64,000 bases of DNA. It comes from Thiosymbion sp942492625. Lineage in GTDB: Bacteria > Pseudomonadota > Gammaproteobacteria > Chromatiales > Chromatiaceae. The stretch is taken from the NCBI GenBank assembly GCA_942492625.1, contig CALOFM010000039.1:1-64000 (forward strand), written 5' to 3'. The position numbers were made by a program, and so were the translations under genes. Positions 53,601 to 60,960 of this stretch are shown here, piece by piece (position 1 is the first letter of the stretch; every line of letters starts with the position of its first letter). The notes below the pieces were generated by a model. The model had not been told where the DNA came from. It ran no database searches and saw nothing but the letters and a program-made list of their open reading frames with translations.

Positions 53601-54368
53601 GAGCCCAGGCTGGATGCGGCCTTCTGGGCCTCGCTTGCGCTGCTCCTGCTCTTCTTCCCGGTCTATCTCGTCGGCAACGAGCCGGCCAGGCTGCTGCTCC
53701 AGGGGGCTAGCCTCGGGGTGCTGGGGATATGGCTCAACACCCCGATCACCGAGATCGACCTGGTGAACCTCAGCCTGGGCCAGTTCGCGCCTCCGTCGGA
53801 GAACCCGCAGCGCTGGCTGCTGCTCGGATTCATTGGCCTGACCTCCCTCCTGTTCGGCCAGGTTTGGTGCGGCTACCTTTGTCCCTTCGGCGCCCTGCAG
53901 GAGCTGGCCTCCCGGCTGGGGCGTCTCCTCGGGCTGCGCAGCTATCCGGACCGGCACCTCGAGCAACGGGTGCGCTGGCTCAAGTTCCTGCTGCTCGCTT
54001 TCGTGCTGATTACGGTCTGGGTCAGCGGGGAGTCGACCTGGGCGTCCTTCGATCCCATGCAGCACGCCTTCGGCGGCCGGCTGGGGGGCTGGATGTTGGC
54101 GCTGGTGGGGCTGGTGCTGGTGGGCTCGCTCTTTTACGTGCGCTTCTGGTGCCGCTATTTTTGCCCCATGGGGGCCTTTCTTGCCCTGGGCAACAAGATT
54201 GCGTTGCTACAGCGGCTGGCGCCCAAGCGTCGCTTCGAGCACTGCGACCTGGGGGTGCGGGGGGAATACGACTTGGACTGCATCCGATGCGGGCGATGCA
54301 TCAGCGGGAAGGATACGAGGGTGCGGCACCGTTCCCGTGCCGGGGACCAGGACCGCGTTCCACCTTAA
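50691..54368 (+). CDS. Membrane fusion protein: degenerate spermidine-synthase fold, FMN-binding domain, NosR/NapH-like Fe-S segment
   Basis: From ATG 50691 the 1225-residue product has an N-terminal membrane block (about 14-235), a spermidine-synthase-like domain (about 258-480), a second membrane block (about 558-810), an FMN-binding domain with 'DALSGATVSSKAV' (SGAT at 934-937, the covalent-FMN Thr), and a C-terminal membrane segment with 'CGYLCPFGALQEL' (Cys1060, 1064), 'CRYFCPMGAF' (Cys1154, 1158) and a ferredoxin half-motif 'CIRCGRC' (1197-1203). In the synthase domain the SAM motif GGGDGG is 'GGFAGG' and the catalytic Asp region reads 'LNATPSSAYSNRY', so aminopropyl transfer is unlikely. 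FMN and Fe-S parts resemble RnfG/NosR electron-transfer proteins. It heads System B. Confidence 0.9.
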   Translation: MQETGTHPYVPLKHRIFAAILVLGAYSQILQAMLIREGLVVFYGNEVSLGAFYGSWLLWLALGSVAVVCLRHRRWVREPLASLRALLLLMPLLLALQVLALRSVRLFLDVSSSEFVPLGELFLSLFLVTGPGGLVLGVAFPLGCKGLRDVAGAGDGTGTAVGLIARLYVADALGALAGGVVFTFVLLQWLGVVQTLGVLTLVLGLAAWSLYESPPWRGWGALMIGAAGLALSMSPAATRLDQALEELRFESLQPGLELLNTVETRYGHLALGRLGEQISVVVDGQIRESFPLPREVEREAAFFSAQADGPKRILVFGGFAGGLPAELLRYPVERIDLVEEDREAFEQVRPYLTAQSREALQDPRLSLRFEDGRRFVNQAVEQADYDLVLVLNATPSSAYSNRYFTRDFYQRVRKLLAPAGVLCTRVSGASHYLGREVGSFTGSVYWTLRDVFTHIAITPGDVQVFCASPSADRVTEEPVVLERRYLALPLDEHRFPAASFYSLLPAEEIAYVRGRLEEISAEINTDERPVTYYLNMVLWGKLSASGFAGWLERLRVMGPWPYLLPTLLIVALWLLRSAMEGFQRPALQRRGATFVLVLLGAIAMAAQLVVLFGYQSRVGFMFERVALLNGLFMTGVALGAGAGRWLARRVPAVAALLLVMALVAVGLMLLPAALATLGGAAPEAQETGYLGLALLVGLLTGTGFPFGVHLAQEDLGEVVQSGGIAQAADNLGGAVGGLVTGALMVPLLGVEGTCRVLAMLALVALIPLLFARLVPEAVSAGGERGARSFPWPGLGWTLMLAVLLVFGWQLLERGVEPFPRVLFDESRLAHVSGSERFEHREDPFSYYLGLAAEGDEAQTTTLASMAAAPEVKGFAGPINVLLSVDREGILRGLSYLESNETPSYIGDIDRWLDTLVGTDLAAGPLSLERVDALSGATVSSKAVIEAVNRSARRATELAFGGPVPPPASVPEPRLDAAFWASLALLLLFFPVYLVGNEPARLLLQGASLGVLGIWLNTPITEIDLVNLSLGQFAPPSENPQRWLLLGFIGLTSLLFGQVWCGYLCPFGALQELASRLGRLLGLRSYPDRHLEQRVRWLKFLLLAFVLITVWVSGESTWASFDPMQHAFGGRLGGWMLALVGLVLVGSLFYVRFWCRYFCPMGAFLALGNKIALLQRLAPKRRFEHCDLGVRGEYDLDCIRCGRCISGKDTRVRHRSRAGDQDRVPP

Positions 54369-54416
54369 CCTGCGAACGGATCCAAGGCCCCGAAAGGGCG
54401 TGACATCTGCCACTTT

Positions 54417-54441
54417 CGCGTTCATTGGCGTTTATTTGCGA
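54417..54441 (+). repeat. Dispersed repeat copy within System B operon
   Basis: 'TCGCGTTCATTGGCG' followed by 'TTTATTTGCG' repeats the core of the ilvH-ilvC repeat, here between the large fusion gene and the small membrane protein. Confidence 0.6.
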
Positions 54442-54457
54442 CTATATTTATAAGTTA

Positions 54458-54712
54458 GTGCTTTACCAATTCAGACATTGGCGCCCACGCGACCTGCGGT
54501 TTCTGGGGCTGGTCGCCCTGACCGGCCTGACGGGCGTGCTTTACTTGAACGAAGGCCTGCGCCTCGCGGGGCAGGAGGGCAGCGGCTGGCGCACCCTGGA
54601 CCTGGACACCCTGCTGCAGCGGATCGAGACTGGCGAGCTTCGCGAGCGGGAGGCCGATTGGTACCACTCGGCCACGGACGAGGAAGCACGCGGCGTTCGG
54701 GGGATGCAATGA
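54458..54712 (+). CDS. Small membrane-anchored protein of System B
   Basis: The frame, read from a GTG at 54458, gives 84 residues: a basic start ('RHWRPRDLRF'), one membrane helix ('LGLVALTGLTGVLYL') and a soluble part with 'LDLDTLLQRIETGELREREA' and 'DWYHSATDEEARG'. I do not recognise the family. The stop TGA overlaps the ATG of the radical SAM gene at 54709, so it is translationally coupled. The start is not certain; a TTG at 54425 is also in frame. Confidence 0.65.
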   Translation: MLYQFRHWRPRDLRFLGLVALTGLTGVLYLNEGLRLAGQEGSGWRTLDLDTLLQRIETGELREREADWYHSATDEEARGVRGMQ

Positions 54713-55689
54713 GCGCGGTCGTCTGCGAGCTCTGTCCGCGCGAGTGCGTGATCCCGGAAGGTGGGGCGGGGGACTGCCGGATTAGGGTCAACCTGGACGG
54801 CAAGCTGCGGGCCACGACCTACGGTCGTCCGTCCGCCATCCACGTCGACCCGATGGAGAAGAAGCCTCTGTATCACTTCCGGCCCGGCTCGTCCGTCTTC
54901 TCCATCGCCACCGCCGGCTGCAATCTGCATTGTCTCAACTGCCAGAACTGGCAGCTCTCCCAGCGCGGCGGTGAGGAGATGGAGCAGGTCTACCGCGCCG
55001 ACCCCCCGGAGCTCGTAAAGGCCGCGAAGCAGGAGCGTTGCGAGAGCATCGCCTATACCTATTCAGACCCGGTCGTCTTTTACGAGTATGTCTACGACAC
55101 CAGCGAGCAGGCCCACCGTGAGGGCATGCACAACGTCTTCATCACCGCCGCCTATATCAACCGGGAGCCGTTGAGGCGCCTGTGCCGGGTACTGGACGCC
55201 GCTAATGTGGATCTAAAGGCCTTTGACGACGGCTTCTACCGGCGAACCAACGGTGCCACGCTTCAGCCCGTGTTGGACGCCCTGGTCACCATGCGCGAGG
55301 AGGGGCTTTGGATCGAGGTCACGAACCTGCTGATCCCGACCCTGAACGACGACCTCGCCATGATCCGTGCCCTGGCGCGTTGGATTCGCGACGAGCTGGG
55401 GGAGGGGACGCCCCTGCACTTCAGCCGTTTCCATCCCCAGTACCGGATGCGCAACCTGCCCCCGACGCCGGCCCGGACCCTGGACCGCGCCCGCAAGGAG
55501 GCCCTGGACGCCGGCTTGCGGTATGTCTACGTGGGCAACGTCATGGGCCACGAGGGCGGGTCTACCTACTGCCCTGCCGACGCCACCCTGCTCATCGGGC
55601 GTGCGGGGTTCTGGATCACCGAGAACAACCTGACGGCGGATGGCCGCTGTCCCACCTGTGACGAGAAGATTCCTGGAGTGTGGAAATGA
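54709..55689 (+). CDS. AmmeMemoRadiSam-system radical SAM enzyme
   Basis: The 326-residue product starts 'CELCPRECVIPEGGAGDCRI' with extra Cys, followed by 'GCNLHCLNCQNWQLSQ' carrying the radical SAM Cys-x3-Cys-x2-Cys, and 'DPVVFYEYVYDTSEQAHREG', 'VDLKAFDDGFYR' and 'TPARTLDRARKEALDAGLRY', the order of the AmmeMemoRadiSam radical SAM protein. The enzyme is related to pyruvate-formate-lyase activases, and its substrate is unknown. A terminal Cys pair ('CPTCDEKIPGVW') is present. It overlaps the genes on both sides by ATGA. Confidence 0.93.
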   Translation: MSAVVCELCPRECVIPEGGAGDCRIRVNLDGKLRATTYGRPSAIHVDPMEKKPLYHFRPGSSVFSIATAGCNLHCLNCQNWQLSQRGGEEMEQVYRADPPELVKAAKQERCESIAYTYSDPVVFYEYVYDTSEQAHREGMHNVFITAAYINREPLRRLCRVLDAANVDLKAFDDGFYRRTNGATLQPVLDALVTMREEGLWIEVTNLLIPTLNDDLAMIRALARWIRDELGEGTPLHFSRFHPQYRMRNLPPTPARTLDRARKEALDAGLRYVYVGNVMGHEGGSTYCPADATLLIGRAGFWITENNLTADGRCPTCDEKIPGVWK

Positions 55690-55868
55690 AGAGCGAGCAA
55701 GAACGCGGCACGACGAAGCAGTCCGATGGGCGCAGGCGCTTCCTCGGCCTGCTCGGCGGCACTGGTTTCCTTGGATTGATGTTCCCGTTGCTGCATGGCC
55801 GCAAGCCCGCACGGGAGCTGGATCTCAGAGAGGCGGACTTCTATCGGGATCATGATTTGGCCGGTTGA
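55686..55868 (+). CDS. 60-residue twin-arginine signal protein of System B
   Basis: The ATG at 55686 overlaps the upstream stop. The product is a Tat signal, 'GRRRFLGLLGGTGFLGLMFP', with the Arg-Arg motif and a hydrophobic stretch, and only about 25 further residues ending 'LREADFYRDHDLAG'. Tat exports folded proteins and often cofactor-loaded ones. So small a mature part suggests a membrane-anchored tag, a cofactor carrier or a substrate of the adjoining radical SAM enzyme. No homologous function is known to me. The next gene begins 13 bases downstream. Confidence 0.8.
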   Translation: MKSEQERGTTKQSDGRRRFLGLLGGTGFLGLMFPLLHGRKPARELDLREADFYRDHDLAG

Positions 55869-55881
55869 GGAGAGGGGAGTC

Positions 55882-57501
55882 ATGAGGGGAAAGGAGGGCT
55901 ATTTGCGGACGCCGCACGTCTTGATTCTCGGCTTACTCCTCGCGCTTCCCGCAATGGCGCAAGATCGCGTTCGCCCGAGCGCCTTGGCGGGAGCCTGGTA
56001 TCCGGGAGATCCAAAGGGGCTTGCGGAATATGTCGACGGGTTGCTGGATGGGGTGAAGACCGAAGACCCACAGATGTCCCTACGCGCCCTGATTGTGCCG
56101 CACGCGGGCTACCAATACAGCGGCGGGACGGCGGCCGAGGTCTTCGCTCGGGTGCGGGACCGGGAGTTCAAGCGGGTGATTGTGCTGGCGCCTTCCCACC
56201 GCAGCGGATTCCGGGGGCTTTCCATCGCCGACGTCGACGCCTACGAGACACCCTTGGGTGCCATCCCGCTGGACGGACCGGCGGTCGCCGAGCTGCGCAA
56301 GTCCGAGCTGGTCGGTACGGATCCCACCGCCCACGTCCGCGAGCATGCCATCGAGATCGAGCTGCCCATGCTGCAGCGTGCCCTGACACCCGGCTGGCGG
56401 CTAGTGCCTGTTTTGGTGGGGCGCATGGAAGGCGAGGATTATCGGCAGGCGGCGGGGCTGCTGCGGCCCCTCGCGGACGCGGACACTCTGGTTGTGGTCT
56501 CCAGCGACTTCACCCACTTCGGCTCCCGTTTCGGCTACATGCCCTTCGCGTTGGATAAGGAGACGCCCGACCGGATCAGGGTCTTGGACGACGGGGCCAT
56601 CGAGCGCATTCTCGCCTTGGATGCGGCCGGATTTCTCGACTACCAGTCGGATACGGGCATCACCATCTGCGGTTACCGTCCCCTCGCCTTGCTGCTGCAC
56701 CTGCTGCCCGGGGATGCCCGCGTCCAGCGGATCGCGTATGCCACCAGCGGCGAGTTGACGGGGGATTGGGACAACTCGGTGAGCTATGTGGGCATGCTGG
56801 TCACGAGCCCCGCTGCTTTCTCCGCTTCGGGCGAGGGGCGCTCCGGTGCTTCCAAAGGTATGCGGGAAACGGATCTGGTGCTCCTGCACAGTCTCGCAGT
56901 CTTGGGGGTGGAGCAGGCGGTGCTCGGCCCGTCCGACGAGCGAGACGGGCGAATCCATGACATCCTGGGCGGGCTCCCGGAGCGCCTGCGGGAGCTGTCT
57001 GGCGCTTTCGTCACCCTGAAGCGGGACGGTCACCTGCGTGGCTGTATTGGATACATAACGCCGCGCAAGCCGCTGTATCAGGCCGTGTTGGAGAACGGCT
57101 TCAACGCTGCTAACAGGGACCGGCGATTCCGCCCGGTCGCGCCCGATGAGCTCGGCGACTTGGAACTGGAGATAAGCGTGCTTACACCGCCGCGCCCCAT
57201 CGGATCGCCGGACGAGTTTCTGGTCGGCGAGCAGGGGGTGATCCTGCACAAGGACGGTCACCAGGCCGTGTTCCTGCCGGAGGTGGCGGTGGAGCAGGGC
57301 TGGACGCGGGAGGACACCCTGACGCATCTGGCGCGAAAGGCTGGACTGCCCGCGGACGGTTGGCGCGAGGGGGCGGCCTTCGAGGTCTTTACCAGTCTAA
57401 AGTACGCCGAACCCTATTCGGCGACCGAGTCGCTGCCAGAACCGTCCGTGAATGCGAAGCCGGACGAATCGGCTCGGGGCGACTCCGGCATCTCGGAATA
57501 G
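55882..57501 (+). CDS. Exported MEMO1-AMMECR1 fusion protein
   Basis: From ATG 55882, after 'GAGGAGAGGGGAG', the 539-residue product has a signal peptide ('VLILGLLLALPAMAQ'), then a MEMO1 domain (about 30-310) with His74 ('PHAGYQYSGG'), His106 ('APSHRSGF'), Asp209/His212 ('SSDFTHFG') and Cys263 ('TICGYRP'), which correspond to the metal-binding residues of MEMO1, and an AMMECR1 domain (about 330-500) with 'LRGCIG' (385-390) and 'NAANRDRRFRPV'. In the AmmeMemoRadiSam system these two are separate or fused proteins of unknown reaction; MEMO1 binds copper or iron. The signal peptide places this one outside the inner membrane. Confidence 0.92.
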   Translation: MRGKEGYLRTPHVLILGLLLALPAMAQDRVRPSALAGAWYPGDPKGLAEYVDGLLDGVKTEDPQMSLRALIVPHAGYQYSGGTAAEVFARVRDREFKRVIVLAPSHRSGFRGLSIADVDAYETPLGAIPLDGPAVAELRKSELVGTDPTAHVREHAIEIELPMLQRALTPGWRLVPVLVGRMEGEDYRQAAGLLRPLADADTLVVVSSDFTHFGSRFGYMPFALDKETPDRIRVLDDGAIERILALDAAGFLDYQSDTGITICGYRPLALLLHLLPGDARVQRIAYATSGELTGDWDNSVSYVGMLVTSPAAFSASGEGRSGASKGMRETDLVLLHSLAVLGVEQAVLGPSDERDGRIHDILGGLPERLRELSGAFVTLKRDGHLRGCIGYITPRKPLYQAVLENGFNAANRDRRFRPVAPDELGDLELEISVLTPPRPIGSPDEFLVGEQGVILHKDGHQAVFLPEVAVEQGWTREDTLTHLARKAGLPADGWREGAAFEVFTSLKYAEPYSATESLPEPSVNAKPDESARGDSGISE

Positions 57502-57510
57502 ATGCTCCCT

Positions 57511-58038
57511 TCACAAGCCGCGGCCGAATGTCCGCAGCTCCAACGGCTCTTCCGATCTCTCCCAGATGTGCTCGAACTGACTGAGCATGCGCCGCACCTG
57601 CTGGGGCGCGGAGAAATCCGCCGTGCCCTTCAACACGTCCGCCACCCGCCGCAGTATGTAACCGCTGTCGTCCGCCAGAAGGTAGGCCTCGATGTGATGA
57701 TGGAATTCGGCTGGGACGTGGCGGATCTGAATGCGTGAGCTGAGCTGGCGCGTAAGCTCTATCAGGCGATGACCGTTGTGCACCGCGGGCTCGGCGTCGA
57801 ACAAAAGGATCTGGACGGGCGCCCGCGTGTTGTTCAGGGCGAGCCGGCGGACGGAATCCAAGAATTCCGCTCGATCGTAGATGCTCGGGTCCAGGTCGTG
57901 ACTGAAGATGCGCAAAGCCTGGAGCGCCTGTTCGGCGAAACGGGCGCTCACCATGGTAAATTCCGAAGAGCCTTCGAGCCGGATGGGCCCCGCCGTTTTT
58001 CGCAGAACGCCTTCCGAGAGGTCCATGCCCGGTTCCAC
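57511..58038 (-). CDS. Hypothetical protein next to GNAT gene (DUF7931-like)
   Basis: The 175-residue product has 'EGSSEFTMVSARFAEQALQA', 'DLDPSIYDRAEFLDSVRRLA', 'APVQILLFDAEPAVHNGHRL' and 'HVPAEFHHHIEAYLLADDSG', a pattern seen in gammaproteobacterial proteins encoded after, or fused to, GNAT acetyltransferases. The function is unknown, and the fold may be phospholipase-D-like from its spacing, but I see no HKD motif. It starts four bases after the GNAT stop, so the two are coupled. Confidence 0.65.
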   Translation of the reverse strand: MEPGMDLSEGVLRKTAGPIRLEGSSEFTMVSARFAEQALQALRIFSHDLDPSIYDRAEFLDSVRRLALNNTRAPVQILLFDAEPAVHNGHRLIELTRQLSSRIQIRHVPAEFHHHIEAYLLADDSGYILRRVADVLKGTADFSAPQQVRRMLSQFEHIWERSEEPLELRTFGRGL

Positions 58039-58042
58039 CTGC

Positions 58043-58498
58043 CTATGTTCCCGGTATCATTCGTTGATGCGGGATTCCGGCCTCTTCGAACCGCTCGCCC
58101 ATCTGCTCGAAACCCATCCCCAAATAGAAGTGAAGCGCCGAGACCTGGGCATTCAGGAAGGGCGCGGGACGGCCGGGCTCGCGAGCGATGTCCAGTATCT
58201 CGCGGAGAAGAGTGCTGCCGACACCCCGGTTGCGCCATTCGGGGAGGACGGCCATGCGGCCGATCTGACCGGTGGCGATGAGCCTGGCGGTCCCGATGGG
58301 CCATGATGCGGCATCGACGGCCAGCAGGTGCACGGCATCGGCATCATCGCGGTCCCATTCGAGATCCTCGGGCACCGACTGTTCCTCTATGAATACAAGG
58401 GTTCGCACCTGGCGCAAGGCCCTGTGGTCGCGTTCCCAGTCGGCCAGGCGTACTGAAAACGGGTTGGGCTCAGGGCGCAAGCTCATAGTGCCCGTCAT
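58043..58498 (-). CDS. GNAT family N-acetyltransferase
   Basis: The 151-residue product has 'ALRQVRTLVFIEEQSVPEDL', then 'VHLLAVDAASWPIGTARLIA', the acetyl-CoA-binding 'IGRMAVLPEWRNRGVGSTLL' and 'NAQVSALHFYLGMGF', as in ElaA/YjcF-like acetyltransferases. The substrate is unknown. It overlaps the end of the upstream oxygenase gene by about 29 bases unless the second Met (58486) is used. Confidence 0.85.
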   Translation of the reverse strand: MTGTMSLRPEPNPFSVRLADWERDHRALRQVRTLVFIEEQSVPEDLEWDRDDADAVHLLAVDAASWPIGTARLIATGQIGRMAVLPEWRNRGVGSTLLREILDIAREPGRPAPFLNAQVSALHFYLGMGFEQMGERFEEAGIPHQRMIPGT

Positions 58499-59645
58499 TG
58501 TACAGCCGGATCAAGAGATCGAGACAATCCGGGTGTTGGATCCACTCGGTGAGCTCGCGCAGGGACAGCTCCGGTTCTCGTGTAAGAAGTGCAAGAAAGC
58601 CGCTGTGACCAGAGGAAATCGAATAGGCATCGCCCGTGGCGTAGAGGAGGTCGTCTGCATGCGCGCCACGGGAGAAGACCATGCGGCTGAAGCGGTGACG
58701 CCGCAGTGACCCGCCGTCTTCGATCCGCGAGCGCAGATCGGCGGCGGTCAGTGGATTGTCCCGGGGAAAGACCTGCAGGTTCTCTTTCGGCTCGGTGAAA
58801 AAGCGCCCGAGCCACTCGCGGAGCAGCTCGCCGGACTCGTCCCGTAGCCCGCGCACCAAGGTCTCGCGTACCTGGTCGAAGACCTCCGGGAGTATCTCGC
58901 CGTTTTCCGCCTGAGGGGTGAGCGCGCGGTCCGTAAATCGTCGGGGCGGGAGCTGCTTCTCCGCGATGAAATCGCACCAAGCTGCGCCCAGCTCGCGCCA
59001 GGTTGCGGCGCGAAAGCCGATGGACAAGGTTAGGCAGGGACCTTCGGCGATTCCCCAGTGAGGGACTCCGGGCGGGAGGTAGAGGACATCCCCTGGCTCC
59101 AGCATCTGCTCCTCCGTGGCGTCGAAGCGTTGCAAAATACGCAGGTCCAGATCCGGTACGAACGTCAAGTCGGGATCAGCTCCCGGGTCGAATTGCCACC
59201 GGCGATTGCCTTGCGCCTGCAAGAGAAAGACGTCGTACTCGTCGACGTGCGGTCCGACGGAGCCGCCGTCGGCCGCGTAGCTGATCATGACGTCGTCGAC
59301 ACGCCACCGGGGGAGGAAACGCACGGCGTCGAGGATTCCGGCGACCTGCGGAACATGCTTGTCCACGTCCTGAACCAGGAGCGTCCAGTGGGTCTCGGGC
59401 AGGCGGGCGAATTCTGCCTCGTCGAACGGACCCTGGCGCATCTCCCAGGGATAATCTCCGTCGCGTTCCAGAACCAGGCGTGCCTCTACCTCGGGCTCGC
59501 AGGCGAGTCCGGCCAGCTCCTCGGCACTGAGCGGACTCGTAAAATTCGGCAGTGCCCGCCGCAAAAGCAGCGCCTTGCGCTGCCAATAGGTGCGCAGAAA
59601 GCCGGTGGTGTCGATGCCGGGAGGGAAATGCAGGTCTTGGGACAA
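58470..59645 (-). CDS. roxA: JmjC-type ribosomal protein uL16 arginine hydroxylase (RoxA/YcfD-like)
   Basis: The 391-residue product has the iron-binding triad His133, Asp135 ('GPHVDEYDVFLL') and His196 ('VPHWGIAEGPCLTLSIGFRA') in the spacing of YcfD/RoxA, a JmjC 2-oxoglutarate oxygenase that hydroxylates an Arg of ribosomal protein uL16. An N-terminal 'FLRTYWQRKALLLRRALPNF' region and C-terminal winged-helix part agree in length with YcfD. It acts in the cytoplasm. Confidence 0.92.
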   Translation of the reverse strand: MSQDLHFPPGIDTTGFLRTYWQRKALLLRRALPNFTSPLSAEELAGLACEPEVEARLVLERDGDYPWEMRQGPFDEAEFARLPETHWTLLVQDVDKHVPQVAGILDAVRFLPRWRVDDVMISYAADGGSVGPHVDEYDVFLLQAQGNRRWQFDPGADPDLTFVPDLDLRILQRFDATEEQMLEPGDVLYLPPGVPHWGIAEGPCLTLSIGFRAATWRELGAAWCDFIAEKQLPPRRFTDRALTPQAENGEILPEVFDQVRETLVRGLRDESGELLREWLGRFFTEPKENLQVFPRDNPLTAADLRSRIEDGGSLRRHRFSRMVFSRGAHADDLLYATGDAYSISSGHSGFLALLTREPELSLRELTEWIQHPDCLDLLIRLYNDGHYELAP

Positions 59646-59672
59646 GATGGATTGCGAGTATTTTGGATTCGG

Positions 59673-60584
59673 TTAGGTTTCCAGCGCCCGAGCAGCCGGC
59701 ACGGAGCTCGCCGGTGGGCGAATGACAGCCGGGCGGCTTGCAGCGAGCGTGCCGGCAGCGATGATCAGTATCGTGCCTGCAACCGTCCACCACATCAGGA
59801 CCTCGTCCCACAGCAGCCAACCATAAGCGGCACCGAAGATCACCGCGAAGTAACCGAATGAGCCCGCACGTGCCGCAGGTGCCAGGGACAGCCCATTGGT
59901 TAGACAAACTTGACCAACGGTGGCGAACAGGGCGATGGCCAGCAGCCAGCCGAAGGCGGTGGGGGAGGGTGTCTGCCAGGCCCAGCTCAGGGGTACGCTG
60001 GATACCAGCGCGGCGGTCAGTGCGAAGTAAAAAACGATCCGCAGGGGGGGCTCGCTGAGCGAGAGCCGACGCACCGTTACCTTGGCGACCGCCGCAAACA
60101 TGCCGCCGAGCAACGCGATCAGGGCAACCGGCGACACACCCTCGAGCCCTGGCTGGAGGATCAGCAGTACGCCGCCGAAGCCGATGGCGATCGCCAGCCA
60201 AACCTTGGCGGTGACCGGCTCGCGTAACCACAAGAGTGCGACCAAGGGAATGAACAGCGGTGACGTCAGCTTGAGCAGCATCGCGTTCGCCAGCGGAATG
60301 TTCGCGATGGCGTAGAAGAAACAATACATGGCGCTGACGCCGGCGATCCCGCGCAATAGGTGCAGATGCGGAACCGCGGTTTTGAAGCGTCCGACGCCAC
60401 CGCGCAGGAGCCATGGTGCGAGCAGGCAGAGACTGAGCAGATTGCGAAAGAACACGATGAGCTCATTCGGGAGCTCATCCGAGACGAAACGGATGCCGAC
60501 GCCCATGGAAGCGAACATGAGCTCGCCTGCGATCATAAAGACGGCCGCCAGCAAAAGATTCTGCCGCCGACGCTCAAAATCCAT
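59673..60584 (-). CDS. EamA/DMT family transporter
   Basis: The 303-residue product has ten membrane helices in two repeats, with 'FFRNLLSLCLLAPWLLRGGV' and 'VALLWLREPVTAKVWLAIAI' in the first and 'YGWLLWDEVLMWWTVAGTIL' in the second, as in drug/metabolite transporters of the EamA family. The substrate is unknown; RhaT/YdcZ-like relatives export amino acids or metabolites. It lies on the same strand as the oxygenase gene, 27 bases upstream of it. Confidence 0.88.
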   Translation of the reverse strand: MDFERRRQNLLLAAVFMIAGELMFASMGVGIRFVSDELPNELIVFFRNLLSLCLLAPWLLRGGVGRFKTAVPHLHLLRGIAGVSAMYCFFYAIANIPLANAMLLKLTSPLFIPLVALLWLREPVTAKVWLAIAIGFGGVLLILQPGLEGVSPVALIALLGGMFAAVAKVTVRRLSLSEPPLRIVFYFALTAALVSSVPLSWAWQTPSPTAFGWLLAIALFATVGQVCLTNGLSLAPAARAGSFGYFAVIFGAAYGWLLWDEVLMWWTVAGTILIIAAGTLAASRPAVIRPPASSVPAARALET

Positions 60585-60960
60585 CGGTTTGAGCTTGATT
60601 GTTGCGAAAACAAAACAGTATTATAGGAATCACGGTGGGAATATCCTTTTTCTTCGACATATTTTTCAAGGTGTTGAACTTTTTAGGGGCTCAAGGCGTT
60701 GCAGAATTGTATGAAACGCAAAAAAGGTTGCACTTTTGTCTGCATTTTACGCTACAATAAAACCTGACGGGCAATTCGTCACGACTTCGGGTACAGCTTG
60801 CGCTTTCGGGAGGCACGTTCCAGAACTGCGACGATCCAGCAAGATATCGGTAAAGGCGCAGACGTTGTTGTTTTTTTACCGAATTATTGTCTTGGGGCTC
60901 CGCCGAACTGCCAGATTTCCAGTCACGTCTTATCAACCCTAAAATAGAGGAATCACTACC
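60585..60960. other. AT-rich control region upstream of OmpA-family gene
   Basis: About 376 bases, notably AT-rich, between divergent genes. TTGCAC (60728-60733) and TACAAT (60753-60758) could form a weak promoter with 19-base spacing. Near the start AGAGG lies nine bases before the ATG at 60961. A long untranslated leader is implied if the first promoter is used. Confidence 0.4.
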
